From contig NZ_JBCNLP010000001.1 in the NCBI RefSeq assembly GCF_039595395.1, positions 1,116,001 through 1,180,000 of the forward strand: a stretch of DNA of 64,000 nucleotides. The letters run 5' to 3'. The notes under the pieces are model-generated. The model was not told the origin of the DNA and ran no database searches. It saw only the letters and a list, made by a program, of their open reading frames with translations. This DNA is from Novosphingobium sp. Lineage in GTDB: Bacteria > Pseudomonadota > Alphaproteobacteria > Sphingomonadales > Sphingomonadaceae. Position numbers and translations under genes: made by a program. This document shows positions 40,913 through 49,246 of this stretch, piece after piece. Each line of letters starts with the position of its first letter. The stretch's first letter is position 1.

Positions 40913-43777
40913 ATGCATAAGGCACATGTGCGGTCTGTCGCCGCAAAGCGCGTTTCTTTCATCCGTCTGGCTCTGATCGCCGGCACGGCGCTGGCATCAC
41001 CCGCGCTGCATGCGCAGACCGCACCTCAATCCGATGCGCCTGCCGCGGCGGATAGCGCGCCGCCCGCTTCGGACATCGTCGTCACCGGCTTCCGTCAGTC
41101 GCTTCAGGCGGCGCTCAATCTGAAGAAGTCCTCGGTCAGCGCGGTCGACGCCATCGTCGCCGAAGACATCGCCAAGTTCCCCGATCAGAATCTGGCCGAA
41201 TCGCTCCAGCGCATCACCGGCGTCGCCATCACCCGCGACGGCGGCGAAGGGCGCCAGATCACCGTGCGCGGTCTTGGCAGCCAGTTCACCGTCACCCGCG
41301 TCAATGGGCTGCCCGCGCAGTCGACCTCGATGCTGGCGGGTTCGGGCGGTGCTCCGAACCGCGACCGCTCCTTCGATTTCAACGTCTTCGCGTCCGAGCT
41401 GTTCAAGTCGCTCGTCGTCCACAAGACCGCCGAGGCCAATCTCGACGAAGGCTCGCTGGGTGCGGTGGTGGATCTCAACACCGGCCATCCGCTGGGCGCC
41501 AAATCGGGGGTGACCGGACTGGTGTCGGCCTCGGGTTCCTACAACACGCTCTCGGGCAATGTCGGGCCGCGCCTGGCGGGGCTGCTCAACTGGAAGAATG
41601 AGGACGGCACCTTCGGCATCAATGCCTCGGCCGCCTATTCGCAGGGCTACACGCTGGAACTGGGCAACAACACCACGCGCTGGGCGCAGGCGCCTTTCGC
41701 CTCGGTCACCAGCAATGGTGTGACGACCCAGTGCTTCTCGGGCAACACCTATATCCAGTCGGCGGCGTGCAACAAGGCGGCGCTCTCCTTCCACCCGCGC
41801 ATCCCGCGCTATGGCGTGATCACCCATGACCGCCAGCGCCTGGGCCTGACCGGCTCGGTCGAGTGGCAGCCCGATGACGCCACCCATCTGGAGATCGACG
41901 GCCTCTTCTCGCGCTATCACGAAGAGCGCCAGGAGGAATGGGCCGAGGTGCTGTTCCGCTCGAACGAGAAGGGCATCAGCGTCGTCAACCCGACCTATGA
42001 CAGCAATGGCAACATGGTCTCTGGCACGTTCAACAATGCCTACAACCGTAACGAGCATTACCGCCAGATCCAGAACTCGACCTTCTACCAGATCAACGGC
42101 CATCTGACGCATGATCTGACCGACCGCCTGAAGGTCGATGTGCTGGCGGGCGCGTCCAAGTCGATCCTCTCGGTGCCGCTGGCCACCACCATCATGCTGG
42201 ACAATCGCACGGCGCAGGGCTTCTCCTACGATTACACCAATATGGCCCATCCGGTGATCAGCTTCGGCTCGTCGGTGACCGATCCGGCGAACTATCAGCT
42301 CGCCGAAATCCGCGATGCGCCCACGCACACCAACAACACCTTCCGCACCTACAAGATGGACTTCGAGTGGAAGACGACCGATGCGCTGACGCTGAAGACG
42401 GGCGGCTTCTATCGCCTGTTCGGCTTTGATACCTGGGGCGCCAACCGCAACACGCTGGTCTGCCCCTCGACGCTGGGCAAGGATCTGGTGCTGGGCACCA
42501 TCACCTGCTCGTCGAATTCGGTGACCAACAACGGCTTCCCCATCAATTCCAGCATGGTCGATACGGTCAATCTGGGGAACGCGGGCCAGCCCGCTGGCAC
42601 CACCAGCACCTTCATCGTCGCCAACCTGCCGGCGACCACGGCCTTCACCAACCTCTACAACCGCCCGCTGGTGGCCGACACCTCCAACACCCGTTCGGTG
42701 AAGGAAGAGGACAGCGGCTTCTTCCTGCAGGGCGACTGGAAGACCCGCGCCGTGGGCATGGATGTCACGCTGGATGCTGGTATCCGCTATGCCCACACCG
42801 GCCAAAGCTCGACCGGTCTGCAGAACGGCACCACCGTGGTGACGGTGCGGCGCGGCTATGACGACTGGCTGCCCTCGGCCAACCTCAACCTGTTCCCGCA
42901 TAAGGATGTGATCGTCCGCTTCGCCATCGCCAAGGTGATGACACGCCCCGCGCTGGGCAATCTGACGCCGGGCGGCTCGGTCGACTCGTTCAACTACAAG
43001 GTCAGCTACGGCAACCCGCAGCTCGATCCCTACCGCGCCACCAATTATGACGCGGCGGTCGAGTGGTATTTCGCGCCGCAGTCGCTGATCTCGGTGGCCT
43101 TCTTCTACAAGGATGTGGCCAGCTTCCCGTCGAGCACCGTCACGCAGGGCACCTTCGCCTCGACGGGCCTGCCGACCTCGATCCTGTCGCCCGGCTCGCC
43201 CGCCGCTCAGAATCCCGAAGGTCAGGTCTGGACGATCAGCTCGATCGGCAATGGCACGGGCGCCAAGCTGAAGGGTGTGGAACTGGGCATTCAGGCGCCG
43301 TTCCGCTTCCTGCCCGGCATGCTCAAGAACTTCGGTGTGATCGGCAACGTCACGCTGACCAGTTCGAACGCCACCTACAATGTCAGCGGCGCGGGCACGG
43401 CGGTCAGCTCCACCGGCACGATTACCCTGCCGGCCTCGACCGTCACCTCCACCTTCTTCGGCCTGTCGAAGACCACGTGGAACGCCACGCTCTATTACGA
43501 GAAGGGGCCGATCCAGGGCCGCATCAGCTACTCCTATCGCGGGCCTTACAACGATCAGAACAGCGCCACCGGCAATGTCTTCGAGGGTTATGGCGCCTAT
43601 GCCAGCCTCGATGGATCGCTGCGTTATTCGCTGACCAAGCAGTTGGAAGTGTCGGTGGATGCGGTCAATCTGCTCGATCGCTACACCTACCACTGGACCG
43701 ATGCGACAGCGCAGCGCAATTACGAGAGCCAGCACACGGGCCGCACCATCGTCTTTGGCGCGCGCTACAAGCTGTAA
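40913..43777 (+). CDS. TonB-dependent receptor, carbohydrate type (TonB-Xanth-Caul)
   Basis: 954 residues from the ATG at 40913, chosen for its GGGGGAG and the signal peptide ending LHAQ. The TonB box DIVVTGF is at 54-60. The following pattern, SLQAALNLKKSSVSAVDAIVAEDIAKFPDQNLAESLQRI, is the hallmark of the TonB receptors that Xanthomonas, Caulobacter and sphingomonads use for plant carbohydrates. The C-terminus, RTIVFGARYKL, fits an outer-membrane barrel. Its promoter carries two operators of the kdu LacI regulon, so oligogalacturonides or related uronides are the likely cargo. Confidence 0.93.
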   Translation: MHKAHVRSVAAKRVSFIRLALIAGTALASPALHAQTAPQSDAPAAADSAPPASDIVVTGFRQSLQAALNLKKSSVSAVDAIVAEDIAKFPDQNLAESLQRITGVAITRDGGEGRQITVRGLGSQFTVTRVNGLPAQSTSMLAGSGGAPNRDRSFDFNVFASELFKSLVVHKTAEANLDEGSLGAVVDLNTGHPLGAKSGVTGLVSASGSYNTLSGNVGPRLAGLLNWKNEDGTFGINASAAYSQGYTLELGNNTTRWAQAPFASVTSNGVTTQCFSGNTYIQSAACNKAALSFHPRIPRYGVITHDRQRLGLTGSVEWQPDDATHLEIDGLFSRYHEERQEEWAEVLFRSNEKGISVVNPTYDSNGNMVSGTFNNAYNRNEHYRQIQNSTFYQINGHLTHDLTDRLKVDVLAGASKSILSVPLATTIMLDNRTAQGFSYDYTNMAHPVISFGSSVTDPANYQLAEIRDAPTHTNNTFRTYKMDFEWKTTDALTLKTGGFYRLFGFDTWGANRNTLVCPSTLGKDLVLGTITCSSNSVTNNGFPINSSMVDTVNLGNAGQPAGTTSTFIVANLPATTAFTNLYNRPLVADTSNTRSVKEEDSGFFLQGDWKTRAVGMDVTLDAGIRYAHTGQSSTGLQNGTTVVTVRRGYDDWLPSANLNLFPHKDVIVRFAIAKVMTRPALGNLTPGGSVDSFNYKVSYGNPQLDPYRATNYDAAVEWYFAPQSLISVAFFYKDVASFPSSTVTQGTFASTGLPTSILSPGSPAAQNPEGQVWTISSIGNGTGAKLKGVELGIQAPFRFLPGMLKNFGVIGNVTLTSSNATYNVSGAGTAVSSTGTITLPASTVTSTFFGLSKTTWNATLYYEKGPIQGRISYSYRGPYNDQNSATGNVFEGYGAYASLDGSLRYSLTKQLEVSVDAVNLLDRYTYHWTDATAQRNYESQHTGRTIVFGARYKL

Positions 43778-43800
43778 CGTAAACGAGAAGGAGGAAGGGC

Positions 43801-44847
43801 ATGCAACTCGATCGCCGAACGCTGTTGGTGGCGGGCGCGGCGGCGGGGGCCATGCCCGCGCAGGCTCTGGCGTTGAACGCGCCGGGGCCGGGCCTCCCGG
43901 CGGGAGGGAAGGGGGCTTCCTTCCCGCCCTCATCTCCGGCGTCGGCTCTGCCTGATGTGACCGAGGTGATCGATCTGTGGCCCGGCGGGGTCGGTCCCGG
44001 CCTGCTGCGCCCGCTGACCGAAGAAATCCCCGACCGCATGAAGCCGGGCGAACCCCACGACCGCTATATGACCGGCCAGAGCCGCCCGCGCATGGCGGTG
44101 TTCCGCCCCAAACAGCCCAATGGCGCGGCGGTGATGATCACGCCGGGCGGCGGCTATGTCCGCGTGGTGGTGGACAAGGAGGGTTATGAACTGGCCCGCT
44201 GGCTGGCCGATCAGGGTTTCACCACCTTCGTGCTGTTCTACCGCCTGCCCGGTGGCGACGACAAGGGCTGGGACTGGGCCAGCGGCGCCGACACCCCGCT
44301 TTGCGATGCGCAGCGCGCCATGCGGCTGATCCGCCATCACGCCCCCGCCTTCGGCATCGAGCCACGCCGCGTGGCCGCCATAGGCTTTTCCGCCGGGGGG
44401 CATGTCTGCTCCGATCTGGCGGCGCGTTTCGATGCTCGTGTCTATGCGCCGGTGGATGATGCGGACAGCCATTCGGCGCGGCCCTTTTGCGCGGCGCCCT
44501 GCTATCCGGTGATGTCGATGCATCTGCCCGAGGGGCATTCGCAATCACGCAAGCAGTTGCTCGGGCCCGACACCAGCAAGGCTTTTGAGGATGCTCACAC
44601 GCCCTCGCACAACCTGCCCGCTGACCCGCCGCCGCATTTCCTGCTGCATGCCGAGGACGATAAGACCGTTAATCCGCTCAACACATTGATGCTGCGCGAT
44701 GCTCTAAAGGCCAAGGGCGCACGGGTGGAAACGCACCTGTTCGAGCAGGGCGGCCATGGGTTCGGGTTGCGTGGAACGGTTGGCAAGCCGGTTGCGATCT
44801 GGCCTCAGTTGTGGCTGAACTGGGTGAAGTCTGTCGGGTTGGTTTGA
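43801..44847 (+). CDS. exported alpha/beta hydrolase, acetylesterase-like
   Basis: 348 residues starting 23 bp after the receptor. The leader LDRRTLLVAGAAAGAMPAQALA has a twin arginine, so export is likely. The nucleophile is S197 in IGFSAGGHVCSD; the acid is in LLHAEDDKTVNP and the histidine in FEQGGHGFGLRG. The PGGGYVRVVVDKEGYELARWL oxyanion region is typical of the acetylxylan/carbohydrate esterase group related to feruloyl esterases. Together with the type B esterase it probably strips acyl groups from plant oligosaccharides in the periplasm. It is expressed with the receptor. Confidence 0.87.
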   Translation: MQLDRRTLLVAGAAAGAMPAQALALNAPGPGLPAGGKGASFPPSSPASALPDVTEVIDLWPGGVGPGLLRPLTEEIPDRMKPGEPHDRYMTGQSRPRMAVFRPKQPNGAAVMITPGGGYVRVVVDKEGYELARWLADQGFTTFVLFYRLPGGDDKGWDWASGADTPLCDAQRAMRLIRHHAPAFGIEPRRVAAIGFSAGGHVCSDLAARFDARVYAPVDDADSHSARPFCAAPCYPVMSMHLPEGHSQSRKQLLGPDTSKAFEDAHTPSHNLPADPPPHFLLHAEDDKTVNPLNTLMLRDALKAKGARVETHLFEQGGHGFGLRGTVGKPVAIWPQLWLNWVKSVGLV

Positions 44848-44860
44848 AAGTTTTAAAGTA

Positions 44861-45066
44861 GAGAATGCGAGGGTGTTACACCCTCGCGCTCCCGTTAATG
44901 TCTGCGTTGCGCTTCGGGTTCGGCCTTGCGCCCAGCTTGCCAAGAATACCAAGCCTGCGGCGCTTGAGGTGGTGCAGGTGGAGAGTCTGGGCACTACAAT
45001 TCGGTGCCATTGCCCTGTCGTCGGAAGACGTTCTGGGAGCGCGAGGGGGTAACCCCCTCGCATCTT
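44861..45066. repeat. REP-like doublet, copy 1
   Basis: Two inverted units about 205 bp apart end to end: hairpin GCGAGGGTGTTACACCCTCGC (44867-44887) on the left and GCGAGGGGGTAACCCCCTCGC (45041-45061) on the right. Each has an inward GCTCCC tail followed by TTAATGTCT or AACGTCTTCCGACG. The same element lies inverted at 49026. Confidence 0.85.
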
Positions 45067-45129
45067 CTCCTTGCTTCCCTTCAACGGTTTTCCTCTTGCC
45101 AAGCGGCCTCTCTTGCCCACCATGGCGCC

Positions 45130-46602
45130 ATGACGACCCCGCCAGCTTCCCTGTCACTTGCCGGACGAACTGCCCGCCCACTTTACATGGGCCCGCGCAT
45201 CAAGCGCCTGCGCCGCGAACTGGGCCTGACCCAGCAGGCGATGGCCAGCGATCTGGAGATCTCGCCCTCTTACGTCGCGCTGATGGAGCGCAACCAGCGC
45301 CCGGTCACCGCCGATCTGCTGCTGCGCCTGGCGCGGACCTATCAGCTCGATATGTCCGAACTGGCGGCTGACGACAGCGCCGATTACAACCGCCGCCTGA
45401 CCGAAATCCTGCGCGATCCGATCTTCGCGGGGATCGACATGCCCGCGCTGGAGGTGGCCGATCTGGCCACAAGCTTCCCCGGTATGTCGGAGGCGCTGCT
45501 GCGGCTCTATGGCGCCTACACGCGTGAGCAGGCGGCGCTGGCCGACCGGCAGGCGGAGTTGGGCGCCGGCCTGCCCGATCCGGTGGCCGAGGCACGGCGC
45601 TTTCTGGCGGCCCATCGCAACCATTTCCCCGCGCTGGAGGCGAGCGCGGAAACGCTGGCCGCCGCCATCGCGCGCGAGGGTGACGGGGCAGCATGGCTGG
45701 CGCGGCATCATGGCATTCGCACGCGCTTTCTGCCCCCTTATGTGATGATGGGATCGATGCGGCGCTTCGACCGGCACAACCGGCAGTTGCTGCTCGATGA
45801 GGGGCTTTATCCCGCGACCCGCGCGTTCCAGATCGCACTGCAGATCGTCTGGCATGAGTGCCGCGCCCAGATCACCGAGATCGCCCGCGCCATGGGCGAC
45901 GAATTGGGGGGCGACGAGCATGCCGAGGGCCCGGCGCGCACCGCAGTCCATCTCGTGAAGCGGGCGCTGGCCAGCTATACGGCGGGCGCGATCCTGATGC
46001 CGTATGATCGCTTTGCCCGCGTGGTGGAGGAAAGGGCCTATGACATCGAGGCTGTGGCGCGTGTCTTTGGCACCAGCTTCGAGCAGACCGCGCATCGCTT
46101 CACCACCCTGGGGCGGCCCAATGGCCAGAACGCTAGCGGTCATGTGCCCTTCTTCTTCATCCGCGTCGATGGGGCGGGTAATGTGTCCAAGCGGCTCGAT
46201 GGGGCAGGTTTCCCCTTTGCCGCGCATGGCGGCGGCTGTCCGCTGTGGAGCGTGCATCAGGTCTTTGCCACGCCCTTGCAGGTGGTGACGCAATGGCTGG
46301 AATTGCCTGACGGGCAGCGCTTCTTTTCCATCGCGCGCACGGTGGAGGCGGGCGGGGGCGGCTACAACCGGCCGCGTGCGATCCGGGCCGTGGCGCTGGC
46401 CTGCGCGGCCGAGCATGCGCCGCGTCTGGCTTATGCGCAGGGGCTCAATCCGCGCAGTGTGCCGGCAACGCCGATCGGCATCACCTGCCGCTTGTGCCAT
46501 CGCCCTGATTGCATTGCCCGCGCTTTGCCGCCCATCGGGCGCGACCTGATGCCCGATGATACCAGCCGTTCGGCCACGCCTCTGGGGCTGGATGAAGGCT
46601 GA
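45130..46602 (+). CDS. XRE/ScfR-type transcriptional regulator with ImmA/IrrE-like domain
   Basis: 490 residues. The N-terminal XRE helix-turn-helix is RIKRLRRELGLTQQAMASDLEISPSYVALMERNQRPVTADLL. An IrrE/ImmA-like middle follows, and a C-terminal DUF2083-type region has conserved cysteines in ITCRLCHRPDCIARALPP. This is the layout of short-chain fatty-acyl regulators (ScfR/RamB/MccR) that control acetate, propionate or glyoxylate-cycle genes. The expected HEXXH zinc motif is not obvious (WHECRAQI instead). An ATG at 45187 is an alternative start. Targets are not visible nearby. Confidence 0.85.
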   Translation: MTTPPASLSLAGRTARPLYMGPRIKRLRRELGLTQQAMASDLEISPSYVALMERNQRPVTADLLLRLARTYQLDMSELAADDSADYNRRLTEILRDPIFAGIDMPALEVADLATSFPGMSEALLRLYGAYTREQAALADRQAELGAGLPDPVAEARRFLAAHRNHFPALEASAETLAAAIAREGDGAAWLARHHGIRTRFLPPYVMMGSMRRFDRHNRQLLLDEGLYPATRAFQIALQIVWHECRAQITEIARAMGDELGGDEHAEGPARTAVHLVKRALASYTAGAILMPYDRFARVVEERAYDIEAVARVFGTSFEQTAHRFTTLGRPNGQNASGHVPFFFIRVDGAGNVSKRLDGAGFPFAAHGGGCPLWSVHQVFATPLQVVTQWLELPDGQRFFSIARTVEAGGGGYNRPRAIRAVALACAAEHAPRLAYAQGLNPRSVPATPIGITCRLCHRPDCIARALPPIGRDLMPDDTSRSATPLGLDEG

Positions 46603-46726
46603 TCCCCCGTGGCAAGCCCTTAGAGGCGCTTAGGCTGAATCAAACCGCGACTCGGTTAGAAGGCTCTTGCAGGCGGCACCAATCATTCCCGGACCGCCCT
46701 GCGCATGACCTTGAACGTCGTCCCTG

Positions 46727-46770
46727 GCGGGCGGACCGCAATCCCTCCCCGGTCCGCCCGCTTGTTTTTG
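46727..46770 (+). terminator. intrinsic terminator after the ScfR-type gene
   Basis: 11-bp perfect stem GCGGGCGGACC / GGTCCGCCCGC around a 13-base loop, then TTGTTTTTG. Confidence 0.75.
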
Positions 46771-46796
46771 CGGGGCAATGCGCATCGTCGAAGCTT

Positions 46797-46904
46797 TTCC
46801 GGCCCATTCTCCCGCCCGGCCACGCATCGGCAGCATCCTGTGGGTGGCCGGGCGAGGGAGTGGGCCGGTGACGCAAAATCCGGCTCTTCCACCGGATTTT
46901 CAAA
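46797..46904. repeat. covarying-stem palindromic repeat, copy 3 (inverted)
   Basis: Arms 46799-46823 and 46841-46867 pair around a loop CATCGGCAGCATCCTGTGGG that is nearly identical to that of copy 1, although several arm bases differ. A second hairpin, AAAATCCGG ... CCGGATTTT, closes the element, as in copy 1. Confidence 0.75.
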
Positions 46905-46911
46905 CAGACTC

Positions 46912-47127
46912 TCAGTCGCGGAAATCTTCGCCGACAAGGTCGAGATAGGCAATCACATCATTGTCGGTGGCAAGGTACAGGCCTTCCTGCACCTCCTGCG
47001 GCTGCTGGTCGGCCACGATCAGCGCCTGAGACAGCGGGCCGTAAAACAGGGTGGAGGCCGCGCCGCCCTCGCTGTCACCATCAAGGTGATAGAGCCGCAC
47101 CGTGGCGCCGTCGTTGGTGGTGCGCAT
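46912..47127 (-). CDS. small conserved hypothetical protein
   Basis: 71 residues, acidic: GATVRLYHLDGDSEGG, FYGPLSQALIVADQQPQEVQEGLYLATDNDVIAYLDLVGEDF. I do not recognise a named family. It looks like a small globular protein. Its start overlaps the stop of the DUF4169 gene by one base (TGATG), so it is translated with it, which supports a real gene. Function unknown. Confidence 0.65.
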   Translation of the reverse strand: MRTTNDGATVRLYHLDGDSEGGAASTLFYGPLSQALIVADQQPQEVQEGLYLATDNDVIAYLDLVGEDFRD

Positions 47128-47312
47128 CAGTTCTGATCCTTGTCGAGTTTCGCGCTGTCCACGATGCGCGTCAGGCGGGCGCCTTCTGCCGCGCGGATCT
47201 GGCGCTCGCCCTTGGTGACGCCGAATTTGGCGCGGTTGGCTTGAGCGGTTTTCTCGGCAGTGTCGCGAGCCTTGGCCTTGCGGGCCAGGCGCAGATTGAT
47301 GATCTCGGCCAT
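47127..47312 (-). CDS. DUF4169 family protein
   Basis: 61 residues from the ATG at 47312. The DUF4169 pattern is strong: MAEIINLRLARKAKAR at the start, then ANRAKFGVTKGERQIRAAE and a charged C-terminus. The family is restricted to alphaproteobacteria and has no known function; in Rhizobiales it often neighbours fumC and sspB, whereas here fumC is 19 kb away. It forms a two-gene unit with the 71-residue protein. Two palindromic repeats lie immediately upstream. Confidence 0.8.
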   Translation of the reverse strand: MAEIINLRLARKAKARDTAEKTAQANRAKFGVTKGERQIRAAEGARLTRIVDSAKLDKDQN

Positions 47313-47327
47313 GGCGCGATCATAAAG

Positions 47328-47372
47328 CATCGCGCGAAAAAGTGGGAACCGGTTTTTCGTATCAAACGATGC
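47328..47372. repeat. AGCATCG-type palindromic repeat, copy 3
   Basis: GCATCG ... CGATGC enclosing GCGAAAAAGTGGGAACCGG and TTTTTCG. It is followed by GCGGCAACAAAA and then copy 4, so the two form a tandem pair with a 55-bp period. Confidence 0.85.
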
Positions 47373-47382
47373 GGCAACAAAA

Positions 47383-47428
47383 GCATCGCGCGAAAAAGTG
47401 GGAACCGGTTTTTCGCATGAAGCGATGC
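47383..47428. repeat. AGCATCG-type palindromic repeat, copy 4
   Basis: Same core as copy 3 in the same orientation, differing only in the arm-proximal bases (CATGAAG instead of TATCAAA). It is also followed by GCGGCAACAAAA. Confidence 0.85.
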
Positions 47429-47502
47429 GGCAACAAAAACCTGCGCGCGGCGGAGGAGGAAGGGGGCTCGCCATCATTGCAGCCTCGGGTTAGGGAAGCG
47501 AC

Positions 47503-48093
47503 ATGACCCAGATCGCGATCCACCCCCTTGCGGGCGATGCCCTGCGCGCCGCCATTCCCGACCTTGCCCGGCTGCGCTGCGCGGTCTTTGCCGAATGGCC
47601 GTACCTCTACCACGGCGATCCCAATGCGGAATCGGACTATCTGCGCGATTTTGGCGCTTCCGAGAAAGCCGTGCTGATCGGGGCCTATGATGGGGACCGG
47701 ATCGTGGGCGTCGCCACGGCCTCGCCGATGATGGAGCAGAAGGAGGCCTATCGTCAGGCCTTCGAGGAGCGCGGGATCGACACCGCCAGCCTGTTCTATT
47801 TTGGCGAAAGCGTGCTGCTGCCCGAGTACCGCGGGCGCGGCATCGGCCATGCCTTCTTCGACCATCGCGAGGAGCAGGCCAAGCGCCTCGGTGCCAAAGC
47901 CGCCACTTTCTGCGGCGTGATCCGCCCGCTGGACCATCCGGCGCGCCCCGTCGATTTCCAGCCGCTCGATCCCTTCTGGCGCAAGCGCGGCTATGAGCCC
48001 GTCGAGGGCCTCATCACCAACTTCGCCTGGAAGGACCATGGCGAGGCAGAGCCCAGCGAAAAGCCGATGCAATATTGGATCAAGACGCTCTGA
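47503..48093 (+). CDS. GNAT family N-acetyltransferase
   Basis: 196 residues with the GNAT acetyl-CoA motif in LFYFGESVLLPEYRGRGIGHAFFDHRE (R/Q-x-x-G-x-G/A as YRGRGIG). The C-terminal FWRKRGYEPVEGLI is also typical. The stop overlaps the start of the nitrilase gene by one base (TGATG), so the pair is co-translated. The substrate is unknown; pairing with a carbon-nitrogen hydrolase suggests a small amine or amide metabolite. Confidence 0.88.
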   Translation: MTQIAIHPLAGDALRAAIPDLARLRCAVFAEWPYLYHGDPNAESDYLRDFGASEKAVLIGAYDGDRIVGVATASPMMEQKEAYRQAFEERGIDTASLFYFGESVLLPEYRGRGIGHAFFDHREEQAKRLGAKAATFCGVIRPLDHPARPVDFQPLDPFWRKRGYEPVEGLITNFAWKDHGEAEPSEKPMQYWIKTL

Positions 48094-49016
48094 TGACCGC
48101 CTACACCATCGCTCTGGCCCAATACCCCATCGACCAGTTCCCCGATTGGGCCGCCTATGAAGCCAAGCTGACAAGCTGGGTGGAGCAGGCCGCCGCCGGG
48201 GGCGCTGCTCTGGCGGTGTTTCCGGAATATGGCGCGATGGAACTGGCCAGCCTCGATGTCGCGACGCAGAGCGACCTCCACGGCTCGCTGGCCACGGTCG
48301 CCGGGCTGATGGAACGGGCGGATGCCCTGCATGCCGATCTGGCCGCGCGCCATGGTCTGCACATTCTGGCCGCTAGTGGCCCGGTGCAGGTGGAGGGGCA
48401 TTATCTCAACCGCGCGCGGCTGTTCACGCCGGGGGGCAAGGTCGGCCATCAGGACAAGCTGATGATGACCCGCTTCGAGGCCGAGGAATGGGGCGTCTTC
48501 CCTGCCAGCGCCGTGGGCGCGCCGCTGCATCTCTTCGAGACAGCGCTGGGCCGCATCGCCATCGCCATCTGCTATGACAGCGAGTTCCCCCTGATTGCCC
48601 GCGCGGCGGTGGAGGCCGGGGCGCAGCTCTTGCTGGTGCCAAGCTGCACCGACACGCCGCAGGGCTATTGGCGGGTGCGGATCGGTTCTCAGGCCCGCGC
48701 TCTGGAGGGGCAGATGTATGTCGCCCAATCGCCGACCGTGGGTCTGGCGCCCTGGTCCCCCGCGCTGGATGTGAACCATGGCGCGGCCGGGCTGTATGGT
48801 CCGCCCGATGGACCAAAGGGCGGTGATTGGCGCTTTCCGCCCGACGGTGTGATTGCGATCGGTGCGATGGATGCGTCGCAATGGGTCTTTGCCGAGGTCG
48901 ATCTGGCGCGGGTGGAGGCTCTGCGCGCGAATGGCGGGGTGCTGCCCGCGCGGGATTGGGCGAAGCAGCCGGGGGCTGAGGTGTTGCCTGCGGTGCAGGT
49001 GGTGGATTTAAGGTAA
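48093..49016 (+). CDS. nitrilase-superfamily carbon-nitrogen hydrolase
   Basis: 307 residues from the ATG at 48093. The catalytic Glu-Lys-Cys triad is intact: E45 in VFPEYGAME, K122 in GHQDKLMMTRFE and C160 in AICYDSEFP. Members hydrolyse linear amides, nitriles or carbamoyl groups. The sequence looks like the amidase branch often paired with a GNAT, as here. Substrate unknown. It is translationally coupled to the upstream acetyltransferase. Confidence 0.9.
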   Translation: MTAYTIALAQYPIDQFPDWAAYEAKLTSWVEQAAAGGAALAVFPEYGAMELASLDVATQSDLHGSLATVAGLMERADALHADLAARHGLHILAASGPVQVEGHYLNRARLFTPGGKVGHQDKLMMTRFEAEEWGVFPASAVGAPLHLFETALGRIAIAICYDSEFPLIARAAVEAGAQLLLVPSCTDTPQGYWRVRIGSQARALEGQMYVAQSPTVGLAPWSPALDVNHGAAGLYGPPDGPKGGDWRFPPDGVIAIGAMDASQWVFAEVDLARVEALRANGGVLPARDWAKQPGAEVLPAVQVVDLR

Positions 49017-49025
49017 GCAAGTAAG

Positions 49026-49246
49026 GAAGATGCGAGGGGGTTACCCCCTCGCGCTCCCATAACGTCTTCCGACGCGAGGGTGGTGGTCTGGATCTGGTGC
49101 CCCGGCTCTCCACCTGCGCCACCTTAAGCGCCGCAGGCAGTGATTTTTAAAGCCTGCGGCGCGGCAAGCTGGGCGCAAGGCCGAACCCGATGCGCAAGGC
49201 AGACATTAAAGGGAGCGCGAGGGCGATGGCCCTCGCATATCTTCTT
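49026..49246. repeat. REP-like doublet, copy 2 (inverted relative to copy 1)
   Basis: Left hairpin GCGAGGGGGTTACCCCCTCGC (49032-49052) and right hairpin GCGAGGGCGATGGCCCTCGC (49217-49236). The interior contains CGCCGCAGGC ... GCCTGCGGCG and a stretch matching copy 1 in reverse. It ends one base before the stop codon of the SulP gene. Confidence 0.85.

Larger units (their letters stand above)
46603..46911. other. intergenic with terminator and palindromic repeat
   Basis: 309 bp between convergent genes. It carries the regulator's terminator (46727-46770) and an inverted copy of the covarying-stem repeat (46797-46904). I see no gene in it. Confidence 0.7.

Noticed and set aside
40997..43933. 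Very long open frame (978 codons) antisense to the carbohydrate TonB receptor
   Set aside because: Arg/Ala/Gly/Val-rich shadow without domain signal; the + strand receptor is complete with all its motifs.
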